A stretch of 64,000 nt of DNA from a bacterium (GTDB lineage Bacteria > Actinomycetota > Acidimicrobiia > Spongiisociales > Spongiisociaceae), in contig JAPOQZ010000244.1 of the NCBI GenBank assembly GCA_026710435.1, forward strand, positions 1 to 64,000. Direction: 5' to 3'. The notes beneath the pieces were generated by a model. That model saw only the letters and a list, made by a program, of their open reading frames with translations, was not told the DNA's origin and made no database searches. Position numbers and translations under genes: made by a program. This document shows positions 16,968 through 23,842 of this stretch, one piece after another (position 1 is the first letter of the stretch; every line of letters starts with the position of its first letter).

Positions 16968-17765
16968 ATGGCGGCGTTCGACAAGTCGGCAGTCGGCAGG
17001 GACGCACTGCAGTACGCCACCCGGATCCGGCAGGGAGACGTAGGCCGTTACGTGCTCCTACCGGGCGATCCGGCTCGCGTCGATCGGATCGCGGCCCATC
17101 TGGACGATCCCACCCTGGTGGCGCACAGCCGCGAGTTCCGGACTGTCACCGGCTCCTACCGGGACATCGAGCTCAGTGCCATGTCCACCGGTGTAGGGTG
17201 CCCCTCCGCTTCCATCGCAGTCGAGGAGTTGGTGAACGCCGGCGCCACCCATTTCATCAGGGTGGGCAGTACCGCGGGCCTCCAACCCGAGGTCAAGACG
17301 GGGGACATAGTCATCAACACCGGCACGGTCCGCAACGACGGAACCACGCGCGCCTACGTACCGGACAACTACCCGGCCATCGCCGACCACTTCCTGGTCC
17401 ATGCCCTAATCGAGGTTGCCCGGGAGCGACAGCGGGAGGGCGGCTTCGTTCTGCACATCGGATTGGGCGCCTGTGACGACGCCTTCTATGCCGAGACACC
17501 CGAGTGGATCGAACGCCATGCCAGGCTCGGACTCCTCAACATCGAGATGGAGAGTTCGGCGATCTTCACGGTGGCACAGCTCCGGGGAGTCCATGCTGCG
17601 ATGGTGTGCGGCGTGTCCGGGAACCTCACGGTGGCCGACTTCGACTACGACCGGGGGGAGCATGCCAACCTGCGGCTTGTCGGGGCGTGGGAGAACGCGA
17701 TCATGATCGCCCTGGAAGCGATCGTCAGATACGACGCGGAGAATTCCACGCCCCCGACGGGGTGA
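16968..17765 (+). CDS. Nucleoside phosphorylase (uridine phosphorylase/PNP family)
   Basis: A 265-residue PNP_UDP-family enzyme that cleaves a nucleoside with phosphate to base and pentose-1-phosphate. Motifs are LLPGDPARVDRIA (phosphate binding), STGVGCPSASIAVEEL, IRVGSTAGLQPEVKTGDIVI and NIEMESSAIF (ribose-binding Glu-Met-Glu). The length is typical of the hexameric uridine phosphorylase branch; base preference cannot be settled by eye. GAGGGATGGACGATC precedes the ATG. A GTGA overlap couples it to a short broken frame that starts like an adenosine deaminase. Inosine, methylthioinosine and uridine are all possible substrates. Confidence 0.88.
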   Translation: MAAFDKSAVGRDALQYATRIRQGDVGRYVLLPGDPARVDRIAAHLDDPTLVAHSREFRTVTGSYRDIELSAMSTGVGCPSASIAVEELVNAGATHFIRVGSTAGLQPEVKTGDIVINTGTVRNDGTTRAYVPDNYPAIADHFLVHALIEVARERQREGGFVLHIGLGACDDAFYAETPEWIERHARLGLLNIEMESSAIFTVAQLRGVHAAMVCGVSGNLTVADFDYDRGEHANLRLVGAWENAIMIALEAIVRYDAENSTPPTG

Positions 17766-17881
17766 GAGTGAACGGCACGACGGATCCCGACACCTTGGAT
17801 GGCTCCATCGCGGAGATACCCAAGGCCGAACTGTGGGACCGGATGCTGACTGACGTTTGTGACGATGCCGATATAGTATAG
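17762..17881 (+). pseudogene. Truncated adenosine-deaminase-like gene start
   Basis: A 39-codon frame whose GTG overlaps the phosphorylase stop (GTGA). It reads DGSIAEIPKAEL, matching the start of ADA-family proteins (compare IATMPKAELHVHLEG in the gene at 15730), then departs into WDRMLTDVCDDADIV and stops at TAG. The catalytic HxHLEG never appears. The simplest reading is a deaminase gene cut off where the RES toxin-antitoxin cassette begins; the last 15 residues and the stop overlap that cassette's promoter. The intact role is lost. Confidence 0.6.
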
Positions 17882-17890
17882 TGATCGTCA
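17860..17890 (+). promoter_or_regulatory. Candidate promoter/operator of the RES toxin-antitoxin operon
   Basis: TGACGAT, 17 bases, ATCGTCA: a 7-bp inverted repeat flanking ATATAGTATAG, which contains a TATAGT -10-like box. An operator wrapped around the -10 is usual for autoregulated toxin-antitoxin operons. The antitoxin start is about 60 bp downstream. Inferred from symmetry and position. Confidence 0.5.
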
Positions 17891-17951
17891 GCTATAAGGG
17901 GTTTGGCATGGCCGGTCCGCCGCAACTACATGCCCGGTCGGTGGCTCAGAA

Positions 17952-18626
17952 GTGAACGTCGACGATGAACGTCGGGGCGAGGAATCGGTCGAGTCTGGAG
18001 TCCCAAGGGCCCGCGAGGCACGGATGTCACCTACCCGATTAGCAGTCAATTGGACAGGTAACGAGACCGAACTCTTGGACGCCGCGGCATCCATAGCAGC
18101 CCGGCATAGGGCGTTGAAGGGCCAGGAAGTTCGCCTGCAGGGATTTCTGCGTCTGCTCACGATTCGAGGCGATCTGGCGAAGAAGCTGGGCGGCGAGCCG
18201 CTCGATGTGCTGGATGGCTTCGAGCGGACAGTTGCTGCGGGTGCCTACTTGCAGGGCGAAGCGATTCGGACGATTTGGGCCGAGCCGATGCTGAAGGCCA
18301 AGGACACCGCTGTGGCGCTCGGGGTACGCGCAACGAATCGTGAGAAGGTCCGGAGGTTACGCCAACGGTCGGCGATCCTGGGGCTGCCACACGGAAACGG
18401 ATTCCTGTACCCGGCGTTCCAGTTCGACTCCCTTACACGGGACGTCTTCCCCGAAGTACGGTTGGTCAACAAGCAACTGGTAGCCGTTGACGACCCGTGG
18501 GGTGTCGCTTCGTGGTGGATGTCCCGCCACTCTCGACTCGGTGCGCGGCCCGTCGACCTCGTGGGGACAGACCGGGGGAATACCCTCGTAGCGATCGCCA
18601 GAGCTGCGGTGGAGCCTCTGGGATAG
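17952..18626 (+). CDS. Antitoxin of a RES-type toxin-antitoxin pair (MbcA/Xre-like)
   Basis: A 224-residue protein directly upstream (7 bp) of a RES-domain toxin. The middle has a helix-turn-helix-like stretch (DTAVALGVRATNREKVRRLR). The C-terminal WGVASWWMSRHSRLGARPVDLVG resembles the toxin-binding end of MbcA/DUF2384 antitoxins (W..T.N..LGGR.PLDLL). It probably binds the toxin and represses the operon through the 17860-17890 site. The start could be GTG 17952 or ATG 18024; neither has a strong ribosome site. It is longer than mycobacterial MbcA, so the N-terminal 100 residues are an unassigned addition. Confidence 0.75.
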   Translation: MNVDDERRGEESVESGVPRAREARMSPTRLAVNWTGNETELLDAAASIAARHRALKGQEVRLQGFLRLLTIRGDLAKKLGGEPLDVLDGFERTVAAGAYLQGEAIRTIWAEPMLKAKDTAVALGVRATNREKVRRLRQRSAILGLPHGNGFLYPAFQFDSLTRDVFPEVRLVNKQLVAVDDPWGVASWWMSRHSRLGARPVDLVGTDRGNTLVAIARAAVEPLG

Positions 18627-18633
18627 CCTCCGA

Positions 18634-19299
18634 ATGTCTCCCAATCAAGAGCCACCCAAGAGTTACGAAGGCACGCCCGCGTATCTGTTGGTTCCAGCTA
18701 GAACAAGATTGACAAGGATATATAGCGTCCAGTTTGGTGTCACCGAGTTCAATCCGACAGTTGCCAAGAGCCCCTTTGCGGGAGGGCGTTTCGATGCCAA
18801 CGAAAACGACGAGTACGCCTTCCTGTACGCTGCCGACGATGACAGAACAGCCATCTCGGAAGCTGTTCTGCGCGACCTCCCGATCAATGAGCGGGGTGCA
18901 CGCCTACTCCCCAGGGCCAGATTCTCCGGTCTCAAGATCAGTTGGCTGGTCACAAACCTGGACATGCAATTGGTCTCCCTCCGCTCCGGTGAGGACCTGG
19001 CGTCGGTTGGACAGGATGCATGGCTTACCGTCGCTCCGCCAACTGAGTATCCGGTAACGCGCCGCTGGGCTTCGGCGATCCGGACTTGGGCGCCCGAGGC
19101 TGCGGGCCTGACATGGAGGTCGCTTCGGGAACCCGCGGGCTTCGCTTTCGTATTCTTCTCCGATCGCTGCGAGCGTGGCGCGTTTGCCGAGTCCCGGGAT
19201 GACCTACCCGTACCAACCGGTGAGCAGGAGATGGACGCTGGTCCGGCTCGTGTCTACGTGGAGGAGATACTCGTTCGTTACCGGGTTGCGCTCATGTGA
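18634..19299 (+). CDS. RES-domain toxin
   Basis: A 221-residue protein with the RES family layout: an Arg in RIYSVQFG, GRFD (the GGR.. segment), YAADDDRTAISEAVLRD and a later Ser/Glu-containing region. RES toxins such as MbcT degrade or ADP-ribosylate NAD-linked targets and stop growth. Co-transcribed with the antitoxin upstream. The coding sequence is less GC-biased than its neighbours, in keeping with horizontal acquisition. It ends 13 bp from the converging acetate kinase gene. Confidence 0.8.
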   Translation: MSPNQEPPKSYEGTPAYLLVPARTRLTRIYSVQFGVTEFNPTVAKSPFAGGRFDANENDEYAFLYAADDDRTAISEAVLRDLPINERGARLLPRARFSGLKISWLVTNLDMQLVSLRSGEDLASVGQDAWLTVAPPTEYPVTRRWASAIRTWAPEAAGLTWRSLREPAGFAFVFFSDRCERGAFAESRDDLPVPTGEQEMDAGPARVYVEEILVRYRVALM

Positions 19300-19312
19300 C
19301 CTGACAAATCGC

Positions 19313-20497
19313 TCATTGATGGATCAGATCGGCCGTGTCACGGGCTATGAGCAACTCCTCGTCGGTGGGGATCACCCAGATGTCTGTGGTACTTCTGCCG
19401 GTAGAGATGCGCCTTTCTCCGTTGCCCCGGTTGCGGGATCCGTCAACGACCAGGCCGAGGCTCTCCAGACCTGCCAGGACGAGTTGGCGGACCTCGTGGC
19501 TGTTCTCCCCGATGCCACCCGCGAAGACCACCGCATCGCAGGGCGCCGCCTGTACCAGAAAGGCACCCAGATACCTCCGAATCCGGTGTACGAAGGTCTC
19601 CACCGCCAGGCTGGCGGATGGATCACCGGCTCGGGCACACTCGGAAACCCGCCGGAAGTCAGGGGAATCCCCGCTCAGACCCAGGAGGCCTCCCTTCCTT
19701 TCCAGACCCTGCCGGATCTCGGATGCCGGTAGTCCGGATTCCAGTAGATGGAATACCACCGCCGGATCGATGTCTCCGCTGCGGGTGCCCATCACCAAAC
19801 CCTCCAGGGGGGTCATGCCCATAGAGGTGTCCACCGCCTGCCCATCCCGGACCGCGCAGGCGGACGCCCCCGCGCCAAGATGGAGGGTCACCAGGTTGGG
19901 CCGGGGTTTGTCCAGCAGTAGGGCCGCTCTTTCGGCCAGGTACCGGTGGCTTATGCCGTGGAAGCCGTAGCGCCGCACTCCGAATTCTTCCCACCAACGA
20001 GCGGGGACCGCATACCGGTAGGCGTGAGGAGGGAGGGTCGAGAAGAAGGCCGTGTCGAAGACCGCCACCCCCGCGGCTCCGGGCAGAAGCTCGCGTGCCG
20101 CCCGGATTCCCGCCAGGTTGGCCGGGTTGTGGAGCGGGGCAAGGGTCTCCAGAGATTCGATCGCCTCGATCACCGCGCGGTCGATCACCGTCGACTCCGA
20201 GAAACGGTCACCGCCGTGCACGACACGGTGGCCTACTGCTGCGATCTCGGCCGGGTCGGTGATCGGTGGGGGCGACCCCCATTCTGTGAGCGCCTCGACG
20301 AGCCGGGATACCCCCTGGTCGTAATCACCGACCTCCGTCTCGGTCGTGACACGCCGGTCAGCGGCACGGTGGCGATGCGTCAGCCGCTTACCACCGATGC
20401 CTTCGATGACTCCCACCGCCAGGGTCTCTTCCGCTCCACGCCCGAACAGCTTGTACTTGATGGACGAACTGCCGCAGTTGATCACCAGTATCCGCAT
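19313..20497 (-). CDS. ackA: Acetate kinase
   Basis: A 394-residue AckA that interconverts acetyl phosphate plus ADP and acetate plus ATP. Motifs are VINCGSSSIKYKLF (N-terminal phosphate site), HRVVHGG, DTAFFSTLP (active-site Asp), YGFHGISHRY, LHLGAGASACAV, DTSMGMTPLEGL and the C-terminal FAGGIGENS. The start is the ATG before RILVIN, preceded by AGGG. It is the last gene of an operon behind the UGSC selenoprotein (49 bp gap) and its thioredoxin-fold partner. No phosphotransacetylase gene is in the window. The context suggests the acetyl phosphate may come from the upstream selenoprotein system. Confidence 0.95.
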   Translation of the reverse strand: MRILVINCGSSSIKYKLFGRGAEETLAVGVIEGIGGKRLTHRHRAADRRVTTETEVGDYDQGVSRLVEALTEWGSPPPITDPAEIAAVGHRVVHGGDRFSESTVIDRAVIEAIESLETLAPLHNPANLAGIRAARELLPGAAGVAVFDTAFFSTLPPHAYRYAVPARWWEEFGVRRYGFHGISHRYLAERAALLLDKPRPNLVTLHLGAGASACAVRDGQAVDTSMGMTPLEGLVMGTRSGDIDPAVVFHLLESGLPASEIRQGLERKGGLLGLSGDSPDFRRVSECARAGDPSASLAVETFVHRIRRYLGAFLVQAAPCDAVVFAGGIGENSHEVRQLVLAGLESLGLVVDGSRNRGNGERRISTGRSTTDIWVIPTDEELLIARDTADLIHQ

Positions 20498-20546
20498 CGG
20501 AACCCTGCCGTTGTCCATCAAGACCAGGACCGGTATGCGCCTGTGG

Positions 20547-21059
20547 TTAGACCGTCAGCGCTCCGATTATCTCGGGGAAAGCCGCTTCGGCGAGCGCCCG
20601 CATCTCCGCGTCGGTGCGGTCCTGGATCGGATGGCCGGTGAGCACCCGGCGGGGGTGCATGCCCAGGGACTGGCCCTGAGCCTCGGCCGCCTGAGCAAAG
20701 CGATCCGACGCCACGAACACGCCTGGCACACCGAGGTCCTCCAGATCGACTATGTCGTGCACACTGCACGACGCGCATGACCCTCAGTCGGCCAGTGCTT
20801 CGATCACCGCCCCGCACTCGGCCGCGATCTGGCGTCGTAGGTCCAGTGGCGCCGGCTTGGTGAACGTGGGCTTGCGGTAGTGCCGAACCGACACCCCGCG
20901 CTCGGCCAGCAACTCCTCGAGCCTGCTGATGAACACGTCGCCGCGCGGTTTGGAGATGTCCAGAAGGGCGACCGTCCCCTGGGTGAGATCGGGGATCCGG
21001 GGGCTCAGGCGCCGCTCGTGGGTGGTTCTTTCGCTGGTCGGGTCCAACAATGTCGTCAT
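20547..21059 (-). CDS. UGSC-family selenoprotein with in-frame UGA (Sec92)
   Basis: A continuous 171-codon frame interrupted once by TGA (20784-20786). Reading that UGA as selenocysteine gives a 170-residue protein with the motif U92-G-S-C95-A-S-C98 after EALAD. This matches the UGSC family, and its UxxCxxC pattern is the one seen in glycine reductase protein B. Sequence on both sides is of family type: KPRGDVFISRLEELLAERG before, and VDLEDLGVPGVFVASDRF and HPIQDRTDAEMR after. A hairpin begins 11 bases after the UGA. The start ATG has AGGGGAG upstream, 9 bp after the thioredoxin-fold gene. Predicted cytoplasmic redox catalyst; substrate unknown. Standard annotation would split it into two false small ORFs (21059-20784 and 20762-20547). 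Confidence 0.9.
20754..20772 (-). promoter_or_regulatory. SECIS-like hairpin for selenocysteine insertion
   Basis: Reading the minus strand from the UGA at 20786-20784, 11 bases (GGGTCATGCGC) are followed by GTCGTGCA-GTG-TGCACGAC, a perfect 8-bp stem with a GUG loop. Bacterial SECIS elements lie within the coding region just after the UGA and need a small apical loop containing GU for SelB binding; spacing to the loop here is 19 bases. The match in distance and loop is good; function is inferred. Confidence 0.75.
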
Positions 21060-21068
21060 CTGGCTCCC

Positions 21069-22511
21069 CTAGTAATCGATCGCAACGGTGGTCATCTCCG
21101 AGCCGGTCCTACCACCAACCCAGCCTGAGATTATCGCAGAGAACATCCCGGCGTCGCCTCCGGCGTGAACCAACCAGAGACCTTCCGGGCCGAACTTCGA
21201 AATCTCCGCCTTCTTGTCCGCCAACCAGCCAGGCATGCCCTCGGCCACCCCGCCCGCGCCGGCCACCATCTCCGACGTAGGGAAGGTGAGCAGCGAGTGC
21301 ATCTCCTGGCGGATCCGGTCCTTCGTCCATCCTGCCTCCCAGAACACCCTCGCATGCTCGGGAGAGACCACCACGATCGCTTCGGACATGCCGGCCAGCT
21401 TCGGATGCGCAACCATGCGCAACTGCAGGGCGAGAGTCCTTGCGAGGGCTTCGGGACTGCGGGCCTTCTGGTCGATTATCTCGAGCGGTCCGTGCCCGGC
21501 GAACAGCGTGACGGTCGACTCGTCCGGCGAGAAGCCCCGCTCGACGGCGAGCGACTCCCATGGCGAACCTTCCTCGTCCTCGGGGAAGCAGAAGGATAGC
21601 TTTCCGGGGTTGCCGAACGTCGCCTGGTCTACTCCTCCCGGTCGGGCACCACCGACGTTGCGGACCACCAGGTTGAATGCTCGGCCGATGGTGAGATTGG
21701 CCCGGTTGCCCTGACCGAGCGCGTTGATCCCCGAGTTCATCCCGATCACTCTTCGGACCGGCCCGTTGACTATCAGTACCGGACCCGTGAAGTAGGTGGT
21801 GGCCGAGATCCCGTGGATGTTGAAGGCGGTCCCGGCAGCCGCCTCCACGGCAGCGAGCACGACCGGCAGGTATTCGGGCCGGCAGCCGGCCATCACCGAG
21901 TTGATCGCGACCTTCTCCACGGTGCATTCGGCCAGGTCGGGCGGCAGAGTGCAGAGCACATGGTCAGCAGGGAGACGGGTACCCTCCAGCATCCTGGCAA
22001 CCCGTTCCTCGGTGGGCGGGACAACCGGAAGACCGTCCGTCCATCCCCGGGCGAAGGCCGCCTCGATGGGATCCTCCGAGGCGCCAAGCCCCACCCTGCG
22101 GGAGGACATCGGGTATGGCGAGTGGCGCCGGAGGAGTCTCTCGTAGGTCTCGGGGAGCATCGTGTCCGAACCGCATCCGGGGCGCTGAGCCGGAAGTCCC
22201 CGGCCCAGATCGGTCGCATCAGCCACCCGCTCCCATCCGTTCCTGTCCCATCCGACCTGCTGGTCGACCGCCTCTCCGCCTTCAATCCGGTAGATCGTGG
22301 GCGTCGTCTCGGTAGCGAGATGCCACGAGATGTCCAGTGCCCGGTCGTGGATCACGTCGAATCCGTCCGGGAAGTCGGCCCGATCCTGGGAAACGAGCGC
22401 AAGGGGTCCATCTCCCGAGGAGAGTTCGTCCAGTACGGGCACCACCAGATGGCAGGTCTCGCAGTCGTCCTTGACCACCACCAGCAGTCCGTCAGCGATA
22501 GGTAGGCTCAT
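21069..22511 (-). CDS. Thioredoxin-fold fusion protein, partner of the UGSC selenoprotein
   Basis: A 480-residue protein in two parts. Residues 1-110 look like a thioredoxin fold with the redox motif Cys17-Glu-Thr-Cys20 and the cis-Pro segment TTPTIYRI. Residues about 120-480 form a conserved domain I cannot name, with segments WTDGLPVVPPTEE, KVAINSVMAGCRPEYLP, NSGINALGQGNRANLTIGRA and FAGHGPLEIID. It has conserved Cys residues (CTLPPDLAEC, AGC). The ATG follows GAGGGG. It leads the operon with the UGSC selenoprotein 9 bp behind and ackA after that, so it most likely recycles or co-catalyses with the selenocysteine. Confidence 0.75.
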   Translation of the reverse strand: MSLPIADGLLVVVKDDCETCHLVVPVLDELSSGDGPLALVSQDRADFPDGFDVIHDRALDISWHLATETTPTIYRIEGGEAVDQQVGWDRNGWERVADATDLGRGLPAQRPGCGSDTMLPETYERLLRRHSPYPMSSRRVGLGASEDPIEAAFARGWTDGLPVVPPTEERVARMLEGTRLPADHVLCTLPPDLAECTVEKVAINSVMAGCRPEYLPVVLAAVEAAAGTAFNIHGISATTYFTGPVLIVNGPVRRVIGMNSGINALGQGNRANLTIGRAFNLVVRNVGGARPGGVDQATFGNPGKLSFCFPEDEEGSPWESLAVERGFSPDESTVTLFAGHGPLEIIDQKARSPEALARTLALQLRMVAHPKLAGMSEAIVVVSPEHARVFWEAGWTKDRIRQEMHSLLTFPTSEMVAGAGGVAEGMPGWLADKKAEISKFGPEGLWLVHAGGDAGMFSAIISGWVGGRTGSEMTTVAIDY

Positions 22512-22582
22512 TGATCGGTCCCCTCGGGTTTCGTCAGGTTAGAGACTACCGTCCAATTCCACCTCGGGCTTAGCGAAACGAG

Positions 22583-23590
22583 TCATGCGGCCCGCTCTGC
22601 GAGCAGGTTGACGACGAGGCGGACCATCAGGTCCTTGCCTCGCGGCGCGCTCTCTGCGATGAGCAGGGTCAGCGCGGTGAGCGCTTGGGGATTGAGCCGA
22701 TGCTCCACGCCCTCTTGTTCGAGATAGAGCAGGAACAACAGCGAGCCGATGCGCTTGTTGCCGTCGGTGAAAGGATGGTCCTTCACCAGGAAGTAGAGCA
22801 GGTTCGCGGCCTTCTCCTCCCGCGAGCGGTAGAGCGGCTCGCCGAACATGGTCTGTTCGACATTGCCGAGAATGCCTTTTAGCGCGTCACCGCGCGGATT
22901 GCCGAAAAGGGACGATGCTTCGCCCCGCGCAGCCAACTCGCGCTTGAAGTCAGCGATAGTCCCGACGGCGCGGTCGTAGTCCAGCGCGCTCCTGGCCGGT
23001 TTGGCATCGCCCGGCACGGCCAGCCGATCTTCGTCGAACTCCAGGAGCAGACGCCAGGTGTCGGCGTAACCAGAGATGAGATCCAGCACGGCCCGCCCGG
23101 TCGCGTCCACCAACGCCTGGTTCCGAAGCGTCCGGGCCAGGAGATCCAATGTCTCACGCGCCTCGCTCAGACCGCGCTCGGCAAGCCGACGCTCGTTCAG
23201 CGTGTAGCCGCGGACCAGATGTTCGCGCAAGGTGCGCGTGGCCCACCGACGAAAGTCCACAGCCCGCTTCGAGTTGACTCGGTAGCCCACAGAGATGATG
23301 GCGTCGAGGTCGTAGTGCCTGATGCGGCGCCTGACCCGTCTCCCGCCCTCAGATCGAACTACTAAGAAATCCTTAGTAGTTGCCTCCGCGTCCAACTCCT
23401 CGCTGGAAAACACATTCCGGAGGTGCATCAGTACGTTCTCGGGCGTGGTATCGAACACGTCGGCCATCTGCCGCTGGGTCAGCCAGACCGTCTCCCGGCC
23501 GAGGCGGACATCCACGCGCACTGCGCCGTCCGGGGCCCCGTAGACGACGATCCCCCCACCCGGGGACTGTTCATCCCTTGTGTCGCTCAT
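22583..23590 (-). CDS. RhuM-type virulence-associated protein fused to a Fic/DOC domain
   Basis: A 335-residue fusion. Residues about 15-150 are RhuM-like (VWLTQRQMADVF, ENVLMHLRNVF, TTKDFLVVRSEGGRRV, YDLDAIISVGYRVNS, FRRWATRTLREHLVRGY). Residues about 200-330 form a Fic domain with the full catalytic motif HPFTDGNKR (His272 to Arg280). Fic enzymes usually AMPylate target proteins. No separate antitoxin gene is adjacent, and no clear inhibitory (S/T)xxxE(G/N) helix was identified. The start MSDTRDE was chosen over longer options because similarity begins there. It lies 71 bp upstream of the UGSC operon on the same strand. Confidence 0.85.
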   Translation of the reverse strand: MSDTRDEQSPGGGIVVYGAPDGAVRVDVRLGRETVWLTQRQMADVFDTTPENVLMHLRNVFSSEELDAEATTKDFLVVRSEGGRRVRRRIRHYDLDAIISVGYRVNSKRAVDFRRWATRTLREHLVRGYTLNERRLAERGLSEARETLDLLARTLRNQALVDATGRAVLDLISGYADTWRLLLEFDEDRLAVPGDAKPARSALDYDRAVGTIADFKRELAARGEASSLFGNPRGDALKGILGNVEQTMFGEPLYRSREEKAANLLYFLVKDHPFTDGNKRIGSLLFLLYLEQEGVEHRLNPQALTALTLLIAESAPRGKDLMVRLVVNLLAERAA

Positions 23591-23710
23591 AGCTCGGGAT
23601 CGTACCTTGCGGATAGGACAGCCTGACACAACCATCGCCGCACACGACCCCGAAGGCACCGGGAATCGACCCTTGCCTTCGCATCGCGGCACAGTAGTTC
23701 CAAGCACCGC

Positions 23711-23746
23711 TTGGTCGCGGTGGTCCTGTTGGTCGCGGTGGTCCTG
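23711..23746 (+). repeat. Tandem duplication of an 18-bp unit
   Basis: TTGGTCGCGGTGGTCCTG occurs twice in a row in the 252-bp gap between the Fic gene and the SLC13 gene. No other feature was seen in the gap. Confidence 0.8.
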
Positions 23747-23842
23747 CGGAGGCTCGTTGGAAATGAGTAAGTAGGGGATCTGCCAGGGGGTCTTAGACAG
23801 GGGCCCGATGGGTCAGGTCTGCCCTGCCATTCACAGGCGCTG

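Noticed and set aside
20547-20762. A separate 71-residue small protein downstream of a 91-residue one
   Set aside because: Both fragments share one frame, belong to the same family and are divided only by UGA in a UGSC context with a hairpin; read as one selenoprotein.
23357-23381. A perfect 10-bp inverted repeat AACTACTAAG-N5-CTTAGTAGTT as an operator
   Set aside because: It lies inside the RhuM coding region and encodes the conserved TTKDFLVV segment, so the symmetry is probably incidental.
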